54,947 bases of DNA from NCBI GenBank assembly GCA_024763535.1, contig JANTFH010000012.1:1-54947 (forward strand), given 5' to 3'. The notes below the pieces were generated by a model that worked only from the letters and a program-made list of their open reading frames with translations, ran no database searches and was not told where the DNA came from. Both the position numbers and the translations under genes were made by a program. Of this stretch, positions 1-8,098 are shown one piece after another (the first letter of the stretch is position 1; each line of letters opens with the position of its first letter). This DNA comes from Thermodesulfobacteriota bacterium. Its GTDB lineage: Bacteria > Desulfobacterota > Anaeroferrophillalia > Anaeroferrophillales > Tharpellaceae.

Positions 1-2
1 AT

Positions 3-506
3 ATGGCTGGCAATCAACTGGGTGGACCGGTTTCTAAAACCCTTAATCCGCATGGTCGTTATCAGGTAGATGTAGGATCTGAATTCGGTCAACGCGGAAG
101 TGTTGAATATATGATTTTTACGGCGCCTGTATATGGGTTAAAAGGGTATTCAAAATTTTCACATGATGGTTATGGAATCAGAGCCTCGATTATGGCTTCC
201 GCCCCTCAAAAATCAGGCCTTTTTACAAAAATTGATCATGAAGGATGGACCGGAATTGCGTTTGTCAATACCTCTTCTAATGTGGCCCATGTCACGTTGA
301 CAGCTTACAACGATGCGGGTGAGACGATAGCGGTTGTCGTGAAGGATTTAAAAGCAGGTGAAAAGGTAGTAAAGACTGCCGAACAGATTTTTGCTCCCCA
401 ATCAATCAGTAGAGCCTCTTATGTAAGTTTCTCCTCCGATCAGGGGGTGGCCGGTTTCTTTCTCAACGGGTATGGAGATAAGCTAGACGGTTCCAAGGCT
501 TTGTAG
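3..506 (+). CDS. C-terminal part of a secreted beta-rich protein (5' end outside window)
   Basis: The reading frame is open to the window edge, so the ATG at position 3 is probably internal and the gene starts upstream. The visible 167 residues contain no signal peptide. They hold a beta-rich module around GWTGIAFVNTSS, followed by LTAYNDAGE and FSSDQGVAGFFLNG near the end. From memory, similar modules recur in large secreted proteins of Desulfobacterota, but I cannot name a family or a function. The next gene starts 77 bases downstream on the same strand and is also predicted to be secreted, so the two may share a surface role. That link is inference. Confidence 0.6.
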   Translation: MAGNQLGGPVSKTLNPHGRYQVDVGSEFGQRGSVEYMIFTAPVYGLKGYSKFSHDGYGIRASIMASAPQKSGLFTKIDHEGWTGIAFVNTSSNVAHVTLTAYNDAGETIAVVVKDLKAGEKVVKTAEQIFAPQSISRASYVSFSSDQGVAGFFLNGYGDKLDGSKAL

Positions 507-583
507 CACACTCAAACCATTCGCTGAGGGTGGCAGAGATAGAAAACAGAGTGAAATTGAATTTTGACAGGAGGGACATCCGG

Positions 584-3500
584 ATGAAAAATATACGCAA
601 CCACGCTCTAACCTGTCTGACCGCAACATTCCTGATTATCATGTTTGCCTCGCAGGCGTGGACAGCAACCCTTGAAAATGGCATACCTTTTAATACCTCT
701 GTTAACAGTATGAGTTATGCGAACATTGGCATTGCGGTACCGGATGGCGCCATGGAAATGACAATTTCTATCACCGGTGGCAGTGGCGATCTGGATCTCT
801 ATCTAAAATACGGAAGCCCGGTCTCAGGAGGCACCGTTGCCGAACTCGACGCTGATGCGGATACCCGTTCAGACGGTCCCGGCGCAGATGAAACGATAGC
901 AATAACCCCAACCTCAACCCCTGCTCTGCGGGCCGGAACATGGTACGTAGCCACCTTAAATCTCAATGATGAAAGAACCTCGTTTACGATCACCGCAACT
1001 ATAAGCACCAGCTCAGCGAGCTTTTCATATTCAATCAGAAACCCCGATGATAGTTCAGCCGCTAGATATATTAAAAATAAAACAAATATCTCAATTCGTA
1101 CTGAAGGTGACTTTACATATTTTTGTCCCTCATATGGAGGGACGACTTTGGAATCATCGTCGCCTGGAGTAATTGTTTATCATTTTTCTTTTGCTGAACC
1201 AATAACCGAAGCTACCCTGTTTATCAGCGCCACCACATTCCACTGGGATTTCAGTCAGGGACACAGTTTTGTTTATGTTGCAACCGACGAAAATAGTTGG
1301 ATAAAACTTGCTGAGGCCACACCCCCAGAATATGGTAGCTGGAGATCAGGTGACTTTTCAGGATCTTTACCTCCGACGTTCATAGGGAAAAAGAATATCT
1401 ATATTAAAGTGGAACTTTACTCGTATGGGAAATCTGCTGCTAAAGGTGGTTTCTATTGCAATACTGCACAGCATTTACGATATGATAAAACGAGAAATAA
1501 TTTAACCTTTAAGCTTGATGTTAAGACCGCAACCCTGCCAGTTGAAGATTTTCTACCTCTCCCGACCGACAAACTGAACTACCCCGCCTACCCTGCCACA
1601 GTTTCAGCCCAAACTGGCATAAATCCGGCAACCTGCAAACCCATTGGTGTTGGCGATATTGCCGATGGGGGTGAAAATGTCGGCGTAGAAATCAACCTTG
1701 AAAATCCTTCCGGCCCCTACGATGCTTACTTGGCTCTTCATGCCCCTACCATTGCCCCGAATGAGTTTTTCCTGTTGGGTCAGGATGGAGTTTTCCACCC
1801 CTTTTCGCAAAACGGCATGGTTAAATGGAAACAATCAGCCACCGGCAAGATTGATGAGAAACCTTTCGGTGAGTTCTCCGCCTCTTCTTTGCCCGGAGGT
1901 ACTTACAATTTCAACTTCATGTTGACTCCGGCCGGATCTCTTGATGCATACTACCTGTGGCAAACCTCTTTTAATGTTCCGGAAACCTCAGTAGACGTCC
2001 CTGACGGCAGTGCTGGTTTTTTCAATGGCACTCTCGTGGTTCCCAATGCGACAATAATTTACCAAGGGAAAGCCTATGAAGGGTCAGCCCCTCTAGCTGA
2101 AAATGACATTGTAGGAATAATGAAAGACGGCCAGCCCTACCTCTATCATCCAGCCATGGGCGTAGCAGAGTTATCTGATTACAACTCTCGCCGAGCTGTC
2201 GGCTATTTTATGATGGGGGTGTCGGCCAGTGAGGTTGCAGCTATGCGGGCGAAAAGAACCCAAACTATAGGAACAAGAAAGAATTTGGAGTCTCCACGAT
2301 CGGCATCACCAACTGTGGCCAAGGTGGTAGGGGTCGGGCAAACAATTTCATTAAGTACGGGCATTGACATTGAGCTTTTGAACAACGATGGGGCAATAAG
2401 GGCAATCAACAAAGTAAGGCGTTTTGCCGTTGTAAAGACCGGTACATCCTACGAAGAGAGATACTACCTGGTCCCCAGATCCCAACTGATTCCAACTGAG
2501 ATACTGGATCCAATTTTTGGTGGTTACAATCTATATAAAACCGGTTCGTTCTACAATAGTGAACGCAACGACATAAAGACGAAAGAAAAAATTGAAACTT
2601 TCGGTGCTTTCATCCGCTTAGCCCCTATATTCAAGGAAAATGGTTTGAATGAAAACCAGCTGGAAGCCATGAATAAAGACAGGCAACTCACTGACCTGGT
2701 CAACACAATTGATCTCAATTACTGTATATTGGAAGGCTTAAGAAGTTTTGTTGGATTGTTCCCATTTGAGTGCGTGGATGCTATTAGCTCGGGCCTCTTG
2801 AAATATACCCAGAGTCTGTTGGTATTTTGCCTTACTGGGGATTCAACCGGAGGACAACTTGAAAATGACACATACAAAACTATTGTCAGTAATTTATTAG
2901 GTTGTGCTTTGACCGGTGAAACTATTGGTCTTTCTGAAACAATCTTCTTATTTTTTGACACACTCACTATAGCTAATTGGATAGTAGAGGATTTACTCAT
3001 TGAGAACATGATTCCAGAAAATTGGGGCGCCTATGACTTGGCTACCGTTGGGTCCGGCATGATAGCCTACAGGGAACTAAGCAGAGAGAACATGAGTGGC
3101 AAGCTGGTTATGCATAACCAGCTGAACGGTGAGTCTTGGGATATCAAAACAGCCGGAAAGGAAACAACTGATGAAGTTCCGGAAATTGCCGGTATAACCG
3201 ATAACGGAACTGTCGTCCTTTTTTACAGTAGCCAAGCTTTTTCAGACAAAGAGTATAAAACACTTCTTGCCGTGCCGGACTGGGGAAGGGGCGTCCCCAT
3301 CGACCTGGAAAAGGTATCCCATCCGCAAGTAGAGGTCTACGCGCATAATATTAGAGGGGTCGATGTCAGTGGTGACGGCCGCGTAATTTTTAATGGAGAA
3401 TGGTATAATGAAGAGAGCTGGGATTGGGATCATGCTATTTGCAGTATATCCATGGACGCCGGGTTTCTGTCCCAGCATATATCCGAAGATGACAGCAACC

Positions 3501-4141
3501 GCTATCGCGAGCCTTTGAGTATCTCGCAAGATGGCCAGAAGCTTGTCTTTGCGGGAGGTTGCAGTTTACATTCAATACACCCTTCCGGAGCGAATGGTAA
3601 ACTTTTGACTTCAATATGTGCCCCTGCATATCCCGAGATTGAATATGTTAACATAAGTGACTCGGGAAACTTGGCATTATTTTCATATCGTACTGAATTT
3701 GGAGATGACACCACTACAGTCTTATACTCAATATCTACACATTCCGGCACTTCTCCGGTAAATCTCACGGCAAAAACCGGTATTACAACCATATTTGAGA
3801 TGGCTGTTGCCAGTCCGAATGGAGAGTGGATTGCGACCGTAGGCATTGACCCCTCACGACCGTCTGACTCTGATCTGTGCTTTCGGATATTGCTCATTAG
3901 TGCCGATGGCACATATCATCGGTGGATTGATACTGGCAGTATATTTCCTTTACATGCTAGTAATACTAAAATAATTTGCTTCACCCGAGACAGTAAGAGT
4001 ATTATCTTTGCTGGCAGAGATAGTAATGCAACATTGCAATATTCTGACATCTTTGCCGTGAACATCGACGAAAGCTACCCCGATCTTAGTAATATCACCA
4101 ATACTCCTGAAATAAGCGAAATGGACCCAGTGATGAGATAG
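584..4141 (+). CDS. Large secreted protein with pre-peptidase C-terminal (PPC) domain and TolB-like propeller repeats
   Basis: The start was set at the ATG at 584, not at an in-frame codon at 530, because AGGAGGG lies just upstream and a good signal peptide follows (MKNIRNHALTCL... to about residue 27). The product is about 1185 residues. Residues ~28-135 fit a PPC domain (SGDLDLYLKYGSP; GTWYVATLNL). The middle part has no family I recognise. The last ~330 residues contain at least five propeller-like blades with the phrases SQDGQKLVFAG, SPNGEWIATVG and TRDSKSIIFAG. PPC domains usually accompany secreted enzymes or adhesins, but no protease catalytic motif was seen. It is probably extracellular or on the cell surface; function is unknown. 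Confidence 0.75.
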   Translation: MKNIRNHALTCLTATFLIIMFASQAWTATLENGIPFNTSVNSMSYANIGIAVPDGAMEMTISITGGSGDLDLYLKYGSPVSGGTVAELDADADTRSDGPGADETIAITPTSTPALRAGTWYVATLNLNDERTSFTITATISTSSASFSYSIRNPDDSSAARYIKNKTNISIRTEGDFTYFCPSYGGTTLESSSPGVIVYHFSFAEPITEATLFISATTFHWDFSQGHSFVYVATDENSWIKLAEATPPEYGSWRSGDFSGSLPPTFIGKKNIYIKVELYSYGKSAAKGGFYCNTAQHLRYDKTRNNLTFKLDVKTATLPVEDFLPLPTDKLNYPAYPATVSAQTGINPATCKPIGVGDIADGGENVGVEINLENPSGPYDAYLALHAPTIAPNEFFLLGQDGVFHPFSQNGMVKWKQSATGKIDEKPFGEFSASSLPGGTYNFNFMLTPAGSLDAYYLWQTSFNVPETSVDVPDGSAGFFNGTLVVPNATIIYQGKAYEGSAPLAENDIVGIMKDGQPYLYHPAMGVAELSDYNSRRAVGYFMMGVSASEVAAMRAKRTQTIGTRKNLESPRSASPTVAKVVGVGQTISLSTGIDIELLNNDGAIRAINKVRRFAVVKTGTSYEERYYLVPRSQLIPTEILDPIFGGYNLYKTGSFYNSERNDIKTKEKIETFGAFIRLAPIFKENGLNENQLEAMNKDRQLTDLVNTIDLNYCILEGLRSFVGLFPFECVDAISSGLLKYTQSLLVFCLTGDSTGGQLENDTYKTIVSNLLGCALTGETIGLSETIFLFFDTLTIANWIVEDLLIENMIPENWGAYDLATVGSGMIAYRELSRENMSGKLVMHNQLNGESWDIKTAGKETTDEVPEIAGITDNGTVVLFYSSQAFSDKEYKTLLAVPDWGRGVPIDLEKVSHPQVEVYAHNIRGVDVSGDGRVIFNGEWYNEESWDWDHAICSISMDAGFLSQHISEDDSNRYREPLSISQDGQKLVFAGGCSLHSIHPSGANGKLLTSICAPAYPEIEYVNISDSGNLALFSYRTEFGDDTTTVLYSISTHSGTSPVNLTAKTGITTIFEMAVASPNGEWIATVGIDPSRPSDSDLCFRILLISADGTYHRWIDTGSIFPLHASNTKIICFTRDSKSIIFAGRDSNATLQYSDIFAVNIDESYPDLSNITNTPEISEMDPVMR

Positions 4142-4210
4142 TATCTGGGTCACATAATATAAGGAGTTATAAACGAAAAATCATAATTTTATTGCAATTT
4201 CCTGTATGAT

Positions 4211-4232
4211 CTTGGCACTTAACTTGGCACTT
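4211..4232. repeat. Direct repeat of CTTGGCACTT (two copies, 2-nt spacer)
   Basis: CTTGGCACTT occurs at 4211-4220 and again at 4223-4232, about 60 bases beyond the 3' end of the tRNA-Lys gene. Short direct repeats beside a tRNA 3' end can be remnants of an attachment site. No integrase gene lies in the window, so this reading is only a possibility. Confidence 0.4.
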
Positions 4233-4245
4233 TCACCCAAAACGC

Positions 4246-4282
4246 AAAAAAGGCTTAGCTAACAAATGTCAGCTAAGCCTTT
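4246..4282 (-). terminator. Rho-independent terminator of tRNA-Lys
   Basis: Read on the minus strand, a 12-bp perfect stem (AAAGGCTTAGCT with AGCTAAGCCTTT) with a 10-nt loop is followed by a short T run. It starts about 10 nt downstream of the tRNA 3' end. Confidence 0.8.
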
Positions 4283-4290
4283 GATTTTAT

Positions 4291-4366
<76 letters not shown>

Positions 4367-4409
4367 GTCTTTTTGGGGCATAAATGGGGCAACCCAAAAA
4401 GGAAGTGCA

Positions 4410-4438
4410 TTTTTAGTCGAGATGAGTTTTCTTGTCAA
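4410..4438 (-). promoter_or_regulatory. Sigma-70 promoter of tRNA-Lys
   Basis: On the minus strand a perfect -35 box TTGACA (4433-4438) is followed by a 17-bp spacer and TAAAAA (4410-4415). The predicted start lies about 35-40 nt before the mature tRNA 5' end. Confidence 0.65.
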
Positions 4439-4462
4439 TCTCTTTTTGCCGAAATAGGTTTG

Positions 4463-4500
4463 AAAAAACAGCCGCAGAACGGAAATCCGGCCTGCGGCTG
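4463..4500 (-). terminator. Rho-independent terminator after glnA
   Basis: On the minus strand a stem CAGCCGCAG/CTGCGGCTG, with a small inner CGGA/TCCG helix, is followed by TTTTTT. It lies 25 nt past the glnA stop codon and closes the nitrogen operon. Confidence 0.9.
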
Positions 4501-4524
4501 CAATTCTAAACACTATGTCAAAAA

Positions 4525-5850
4525 TTAGTAGATTGAAAGATACTCTTCGAGTTCCCAGTCGGTAACCGCAATCCGGTATTTATCCCATTCGGCCCGTTTA
4601 TAGGAAACATATTTTTCATAAATATGGTCGCCAAGGGTAGCGCGGGCAATCGGGTTGGCTTCCATTGCATCGACAGCTTCCTCGAGCGATGCCGGCATAC
4701 TGTCGATGCCGGCGGCATCTTTTTCAGCCGGGGTCATATCGAAGATATTGACATTAACCGGTGCCGGGGTCTCAAGATTATTCTTAATCCCGTCCAGGCC
4801 GCAGTTCAGCATCATAGCGAAAGCCAGATAGGGATTACAGGTCGGATCAGGGCAACGAACCTCAACCCGGGTTCCGAGGCCGCGGGAGGCCGGAATCCGC
4901 ATCAGAGCACTACGGTTGCTGGCTGACCAGGCAACATAGACCGGAGCTTCATAACCGGGTACCAGGCGTTTGTAGGAGTTAACCAACGGATTGGTAACCG
5001 CGGCAAAGGCCCGGGCATTTTTGTTGATTCCAGCGATATACTGATAGGCGGTTTTGCTCAAACCCAACTCACCATCGGCATCATAGAAAACATTATTGCC
5101 TTCGAGATCAAACAGCGACTGGTTGGTATGCATTCCGGAGCCATTGATACCGAAAACCGGTTTCGGCATAAAGGTCGCGTGCAGGCCGTAAGATTTGGCT
5201 ATCGTTTTAACAACCCATTTGAAGGTGATAGTGTTGTCGGCCGCCGTAACTGCATCCGCATATTTGAAATTGATTTCATGCTGGCCTTCTGCCACTTCAT
5301 GATGGGAAGCTTCAATCTCAAAACCCATTTTTTCCAGGGTATCAATAATTTCGCGACGGCACTCAATCCCGTCATCTTCGGCGTCGACACTGAAATAACC
5401 GGCATTGTCATGGGTTACTGTGGTCGGGCCGTATTCATCCATTTCAAAGAGAAAGAACTCACACTCGGTCCCGACATTCATGGTAAAACCCTGATCGGCG
5501 GCCTCAGCCATTACCCGTTTCAGGTTAACCCGGGGACAACCGGCAAAAGGAGTTTCGTCGTGTTTATAGACATCACAAATAATTCTGGCGGTCGAAACCC
5601 CGTCTTTGTTCCGCCAGGGCATAACACAGAAGGTGTCATAATCGGGGATCAGATACATATCAGATTCCTGAATCCGGGCAAAACCGTCAATCGATGAACC
5701 ATCGAACATCATTTTCCCATCTAAAGCTTTGTCAAGCTGGCTCAACGGGATGGCGATGTTCTTCATGATACCGAAGATATCGACAAACTGCAGGCGGAAA
5801 AAACGAACATTTTTCTCTTTAACAATTTCAACAATCTCTTCTCTAGTCAT
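4525..5850 (-). CDS. glnA: Glutamine synthetase, type I-alpha (short form)
   Basis: Glutamine synthetase makes glutamine from glutamate, ammonia and ATP in the cytoplasm. The 441 residues match the short GSI-alpha class (about 440-445) and not the ~470-residue adenylylated GSI-beta class. Landmarks are DGSSIDGFARIQESDMY (49-66), the ATP/ammonia motif KPVFGINGSGMH (230-241), and NRSALMRIP followed by RVEVRCPDP near 312-335. At the position of the adenylylated tyrosine (Tyr397 in enteric GS, NLYDLP) the sequence reads NIFDM with Phe370, so GlnE-type adenylylation is not expected. Arg59 in GFARIQESD matches the arginine linked to glutamine feedback inhibition in Bacillus GS. AAGGAG precedes the ATG. 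It is the last gene of the amtB-glnK-amtB-glnB-glnA unit and is followed by a terminator. Confidence 0.97.
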   Translation of the reverse strand: MTREEIVEIVKEKNVRFFRLQFVDIFGIMKNIAIPLSQLDKALDGKMMFDGSSIDGFARIQESDMYLIPDYDTFCVMPWRNKDGVSTARIICDVYKHDETPFAGCPRVNLKRVMAEAADQGFTMNVGTECEFFLFEMDEYGPTTVTHDNAGYFSVDAEDDGIECRREIIDTLEKMGFEIEASHHEVAEGQHEINFKYADAVTAADNTITFKWVVKTIAKSYGLHATFMPKPVFGINGSGMHTNQSLFDLEGNNVFYDADGELGLSKTAYQYIAGINKNARAFAAVTNPLVNSYKRLVPGYEAPVYVAWSASNRSALMRIPASRGLGTRVEVRCPDPTCNPYLAFAMMLNCGLDGIKNNLETPAPVNVNIFDMTPAEKDAAGIDSMPASLEEAVDAMEANPIARATLGDHIYEKYVSYKRAEWDKYRIAVTDWELEEYLSIY

Positions 5851-5979
5851 TTTTTTGCTCCTTACTTTGTTAGTTTATTGTGCGTTATTATATAAATTAA
5901 AGCTTGATCCCTGATTATTTATCCCCGGCTATTAACCACAGACCGACAAAATAATCAAGGAAAAGCATCACCGCAACAC

Positions 5980-6321
5980 TCAACCAATCGCATCGGCCCC
6001 GGTCTCGCCGGTACGAATCCGGATGCATTGTTCCAGGGGATGGACAAAAATCTTGCCGTCACCAATGGTTCCACTCCGTGAGGCCTTGATAATTGCATCC
6101 ACGGTTTCCTGAACAAACCCGTCATTTACCGCTATCCGCATACACACCTTGGGCAGCAGGTTGACCTCAAAGGTACGTCCGCGGTAGGATTCGGTATAAC
6201 CCATCTGCTGACCACAGCCCTTGACCCGGAAAACGGTCATCTTACTGACCCCAATCTCCCTCAACTCCTGTTTTACCAGCTGTAATTTATCCGGCTGGAT
6301 AATTGCTTCGATCATCTTCAT
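5980..6321 (-). CDS. glnB: PII signal-transduction protein (GlnB type), Tyr51 replaced by Phe
   Basis: PII proteins are small trimers that sense 2-oxoglutarate and ATP/ADP and control ammonium channels and nitrogen enzymes. The 113 residues align along their length with enteric GlnB, with no gap up to the T-loop. Conserved parts are IIQPDKL (7-13), Gln39, LPKV with Lys58, and the nucleotide-binding TIGDGKIFV. The T-loop reads YRGRTF, so residue 51, the tyrosine uridylylated by GlnD in E. coli, is phenylalanine. Uridylylation at that site is impossible. The gene lies 31 nt after amtB on the same strand and 129 nt before glnA, so channel and synthetase are both plausible partners. GGAGAG precedes the ATG. 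Confidence 0.93.
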   Translation of the reverse strand: MKMIEAIIQPDKLQLVKQELREIGVSKMTVFRVKGCGQQMGYTESYRGRTFEVNLLPKVCMRIAVNDGFVQETVDAIIKASRSGTIGDGKIFVHPLEQCIRIRTGETGADAIG

Positions 6322-6352
6322 CTACTTATCTCTCCTTCCATTATTCCCGTCG

Positions 6353-7579
6353 TTATAAAGCCTCTTCCGGGCGTGATTCAACATGATGGATAACCAGATC
6401 CGGCCCCAGCATCTCCTCCTGCGGGGTCAGACGAATACCGACCGTCATTTTGAGTACTCCATAAATTAAAGCGCTGACGGTAAAAGCATAGATAATTGCG
6501 GAACCGGTACCGACCAGCTGCGAAACGAAAGAGACACCACCACGCCCCCCCAGGGTCTGCAGACCAAAAATTCCGGCGGCAATGCCGCCCCATGAACCGC
6601 AGAGCCCATGCAGCGGCCAAACTCCCAGAACATCATCAATCTTCAGACGTTCCGTTACCCATTGATAACCGAACACAAAAATCGCCCCGGCAATGCCGCC
6701 GACGACCAGAGCCCCGATCGGGTGATAAAGATCACTGCCGGCACAGACCGCTACCAGACCGGCCAGGGCCCCATTATGGGTAAAACCGGCGTCATTGTGG
6801 GAACACAGCATTCCGGTAATAATTCCGCCAACCATTGCCATCAGCGAATTGATCGCCACCAATGAGGAGATTGCATTCAGACTGCCGGCACTCATAACAT
6901 TAAAGCCGAACCAGCCGACACAGAGGATCCAGCTCCCTAACGCCAGAAAGGGAATACTGCTGACCTTGATCGGCGCACTATCCCCGTAATAAGTGTAACG
7001 TTTCATCCGCGGCCCCAGCAGTAATACTGCCGGCAGGGCGAACCATCCACCAAGTGAATGCACGACAACCGATCCCGCATAATCATGAAAAGGCAGCCCG
7101 GCCCAGCCCGAAAGCCAGGAATTTTCACCAAAAACCGGCAGCTGCCCCCAGGTCATAGCCTCAAACAGCGGGTAGGCCAAACCGACTAAAATTGCCCCGG
7201 CCAGGGTATTGGTCCAGAATTTCGATCTCTCCGCGACCCCGCCCGAAATAATCGCCGGGATACAGGCCGCAAACCCTAAGAGCAGAAAAAAACGCACCAT
7301 CGTCACCTGGCCGCTGGCAGCCAGAACATCAGCTTCATGCCAGAAGGTAAAACTTTGAATACCATAAGCAATCGGAAAACCGATAACAAAGTAGACCACC
7401 GTTGAAATTGCCCATTCAAACATGATCTTGTTCAGGGCATTAACCTGACTCTGATGCCGCACTGATCCGACCTCAAGAAAGGCAAATCCGGCATGCATTG
7501 AAAAAATCATGACCGCCCCGAGCATCAGAAAAAGCACATCGGCACTCTGACAAAGGGCCTGATAACTTGCGCTGTCCAT
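6353..7579 (-). CDS. amt: Ammonium transporter (Amt family), copy nearest glnB
   Basis: A 408-residue polytopic inner-membrane channel for ammonium. It has the Amt signature near the N-terminus (AGFAFLEVGSVRHQSQVNAL, about residues 30-49). The two pore histidines are in SVVVHSLGGW and GVWPLHGLCGSWGG. Unlike the second Amt in this cluster it has no cleavable signal peptide and begins MDSASYQALC. The C-terminal tail (LTPQEEMLGPDLVIHH) is where a PII protein is expected to dock. A strong GGAGGAGGAGG ribosome site precedes the ATG. It lies between two PII genes, an arrangement that allows both to be tuned to the same or different channels. Confidence 0.95.
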   Translation of the reverse strand: MDSASYQALCQSADVLFLMLGAVMIFSMHAGFAFLEVGSVRHQSQVNALNKIMFEWAISTVVYFVIGFPIAYGIQSFTFWHEADVLAASGQVTMVRFFLLLGFAACIPAIISGGVAERSKFWTNTLAGAILVGLAYPLFEAMTWGQLPVFGENSWLSGWAGLPFHDYAGSVVVHSLGGWFALPAVLLLGPRMKRYTYYGDSAPIKVSSIPFLALGSWILCVGWFGFNVMSAGSLNAISSLVAINSLMAMVGGIITGMLCSHNDAGFTHNGALAGLVAVCAGSDLYHPIGALVVGGIAGAIFVFGYQWVTERLKIDDVLGVWPLHGLCGSWGGIAAGIFGLQTLGGRGGVSFVSQLVGTGSAIIYAFTVSALIYGVLKMTVGIRLTPQEEMLGPDLVIHHVESRPEEAL

Positions 7580-7662
7580 CTAAATCCTCCTCCTCCTGTC
7601 CAACAATTTAAAAGTTAAAAATTATGGCTTAATAAAAAATTTGTTTACCAATAAACGCCTGC

Positions 7663-7695
7663 GGCCCGAGACCGGAACTTGTCCGGCCTCGGGCC
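7663..7695 (-). terminator. Strong hairpin between glnK and amt (attenuator or weak terminator)
   Basis: On the minus strand a 13-bp stem (GGCCCGAG/CTCGGGCC, a G-U pair, CCGG/CCGG) carries a 7-nt loop. No T run follows directly on this strand. It more likely stabilises mRNA ends or partly terminates between glnK and amt than acts as a full terminator. Confidence 0.55.
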
Positions 7696-7722
7696 TTTAT
7701 AAATCATAAAAAATGTAATCTC

Positions 7723-8079
7723 CTAAATCGCCGCGCCGCCGCTCTCTTCGGTGCGAATACGGATGCAGCGCTTTAATTCGGTAACAAAAATCTTGCCGTC
7801 ACCAATCCGGCCGGCACTATGTTTAGCCGATTTCAATATCGCTTCAATAGCAATATCGACAAATTCATCATTGCAGGCGATGTCCATCCTGACTTTAGGA
7901 ATCAGGTTCGGGATCACCTTTTGCCCGCGATAGAGCCGTTCGCTGGAATGTTGCTGCTCCTGGTGCTGACCGTGACCGGTAACCCGGCTCGTGGTAATTC
8001 GCGAGATGCCGGCAGCTACCAGAGCTTCTCTGACATCATCAAGCTTATCCGGCTGAATAATTGCTGTTACAAGCTGCAT
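7723..8079 (-). CDS. glnK: PII signal-transduction protein (GlnK type) with four-residue T-loop insertion and no Tyr51
   Basis: The second PII of the cluster has 118 residues and lies 19 nt downstream of an amtB gene, the usual place of glnK. IIQPDKLDDVREAL, LIPKV and RIGDGKIFV are intact and the C-terminus ends GGAAI as in enteric PII. The T-loop is four residues longer than in E. coli GlnB and reads QHQEQQHSSERLYRGQKV. Where E. coli has the uridylylated Tyr51, this protein has Val55. It should not be a GlnD substrate at that position. Its likely job is to gate the adjacent channel in response to 2-oxoglutarate and adenylate nucleotides. The long polar T-loop may set a different partner specificity from the other PII; that is inference. 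Confidence 0.93.
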   Translation of the reverse strand: MQLVTAIIQPDKLDDVREALVAAGISRITTSRVTGHGQHQEQQHSSERLYRGQKVIPNLIPKVRMDIACNDEFVDIAIEAILKSAKHSAGRIGDGKIFVTELKRCIRIRTEESGGAAI

Positions 8080-8098
8080 ATCTATACCCTCTTAAATA

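Noticed and set aside
5128-5697. Plus-strand ORF opposite glnA
   Set aside because: Shadow of the glutamine synthetase gene with no ribosome site.
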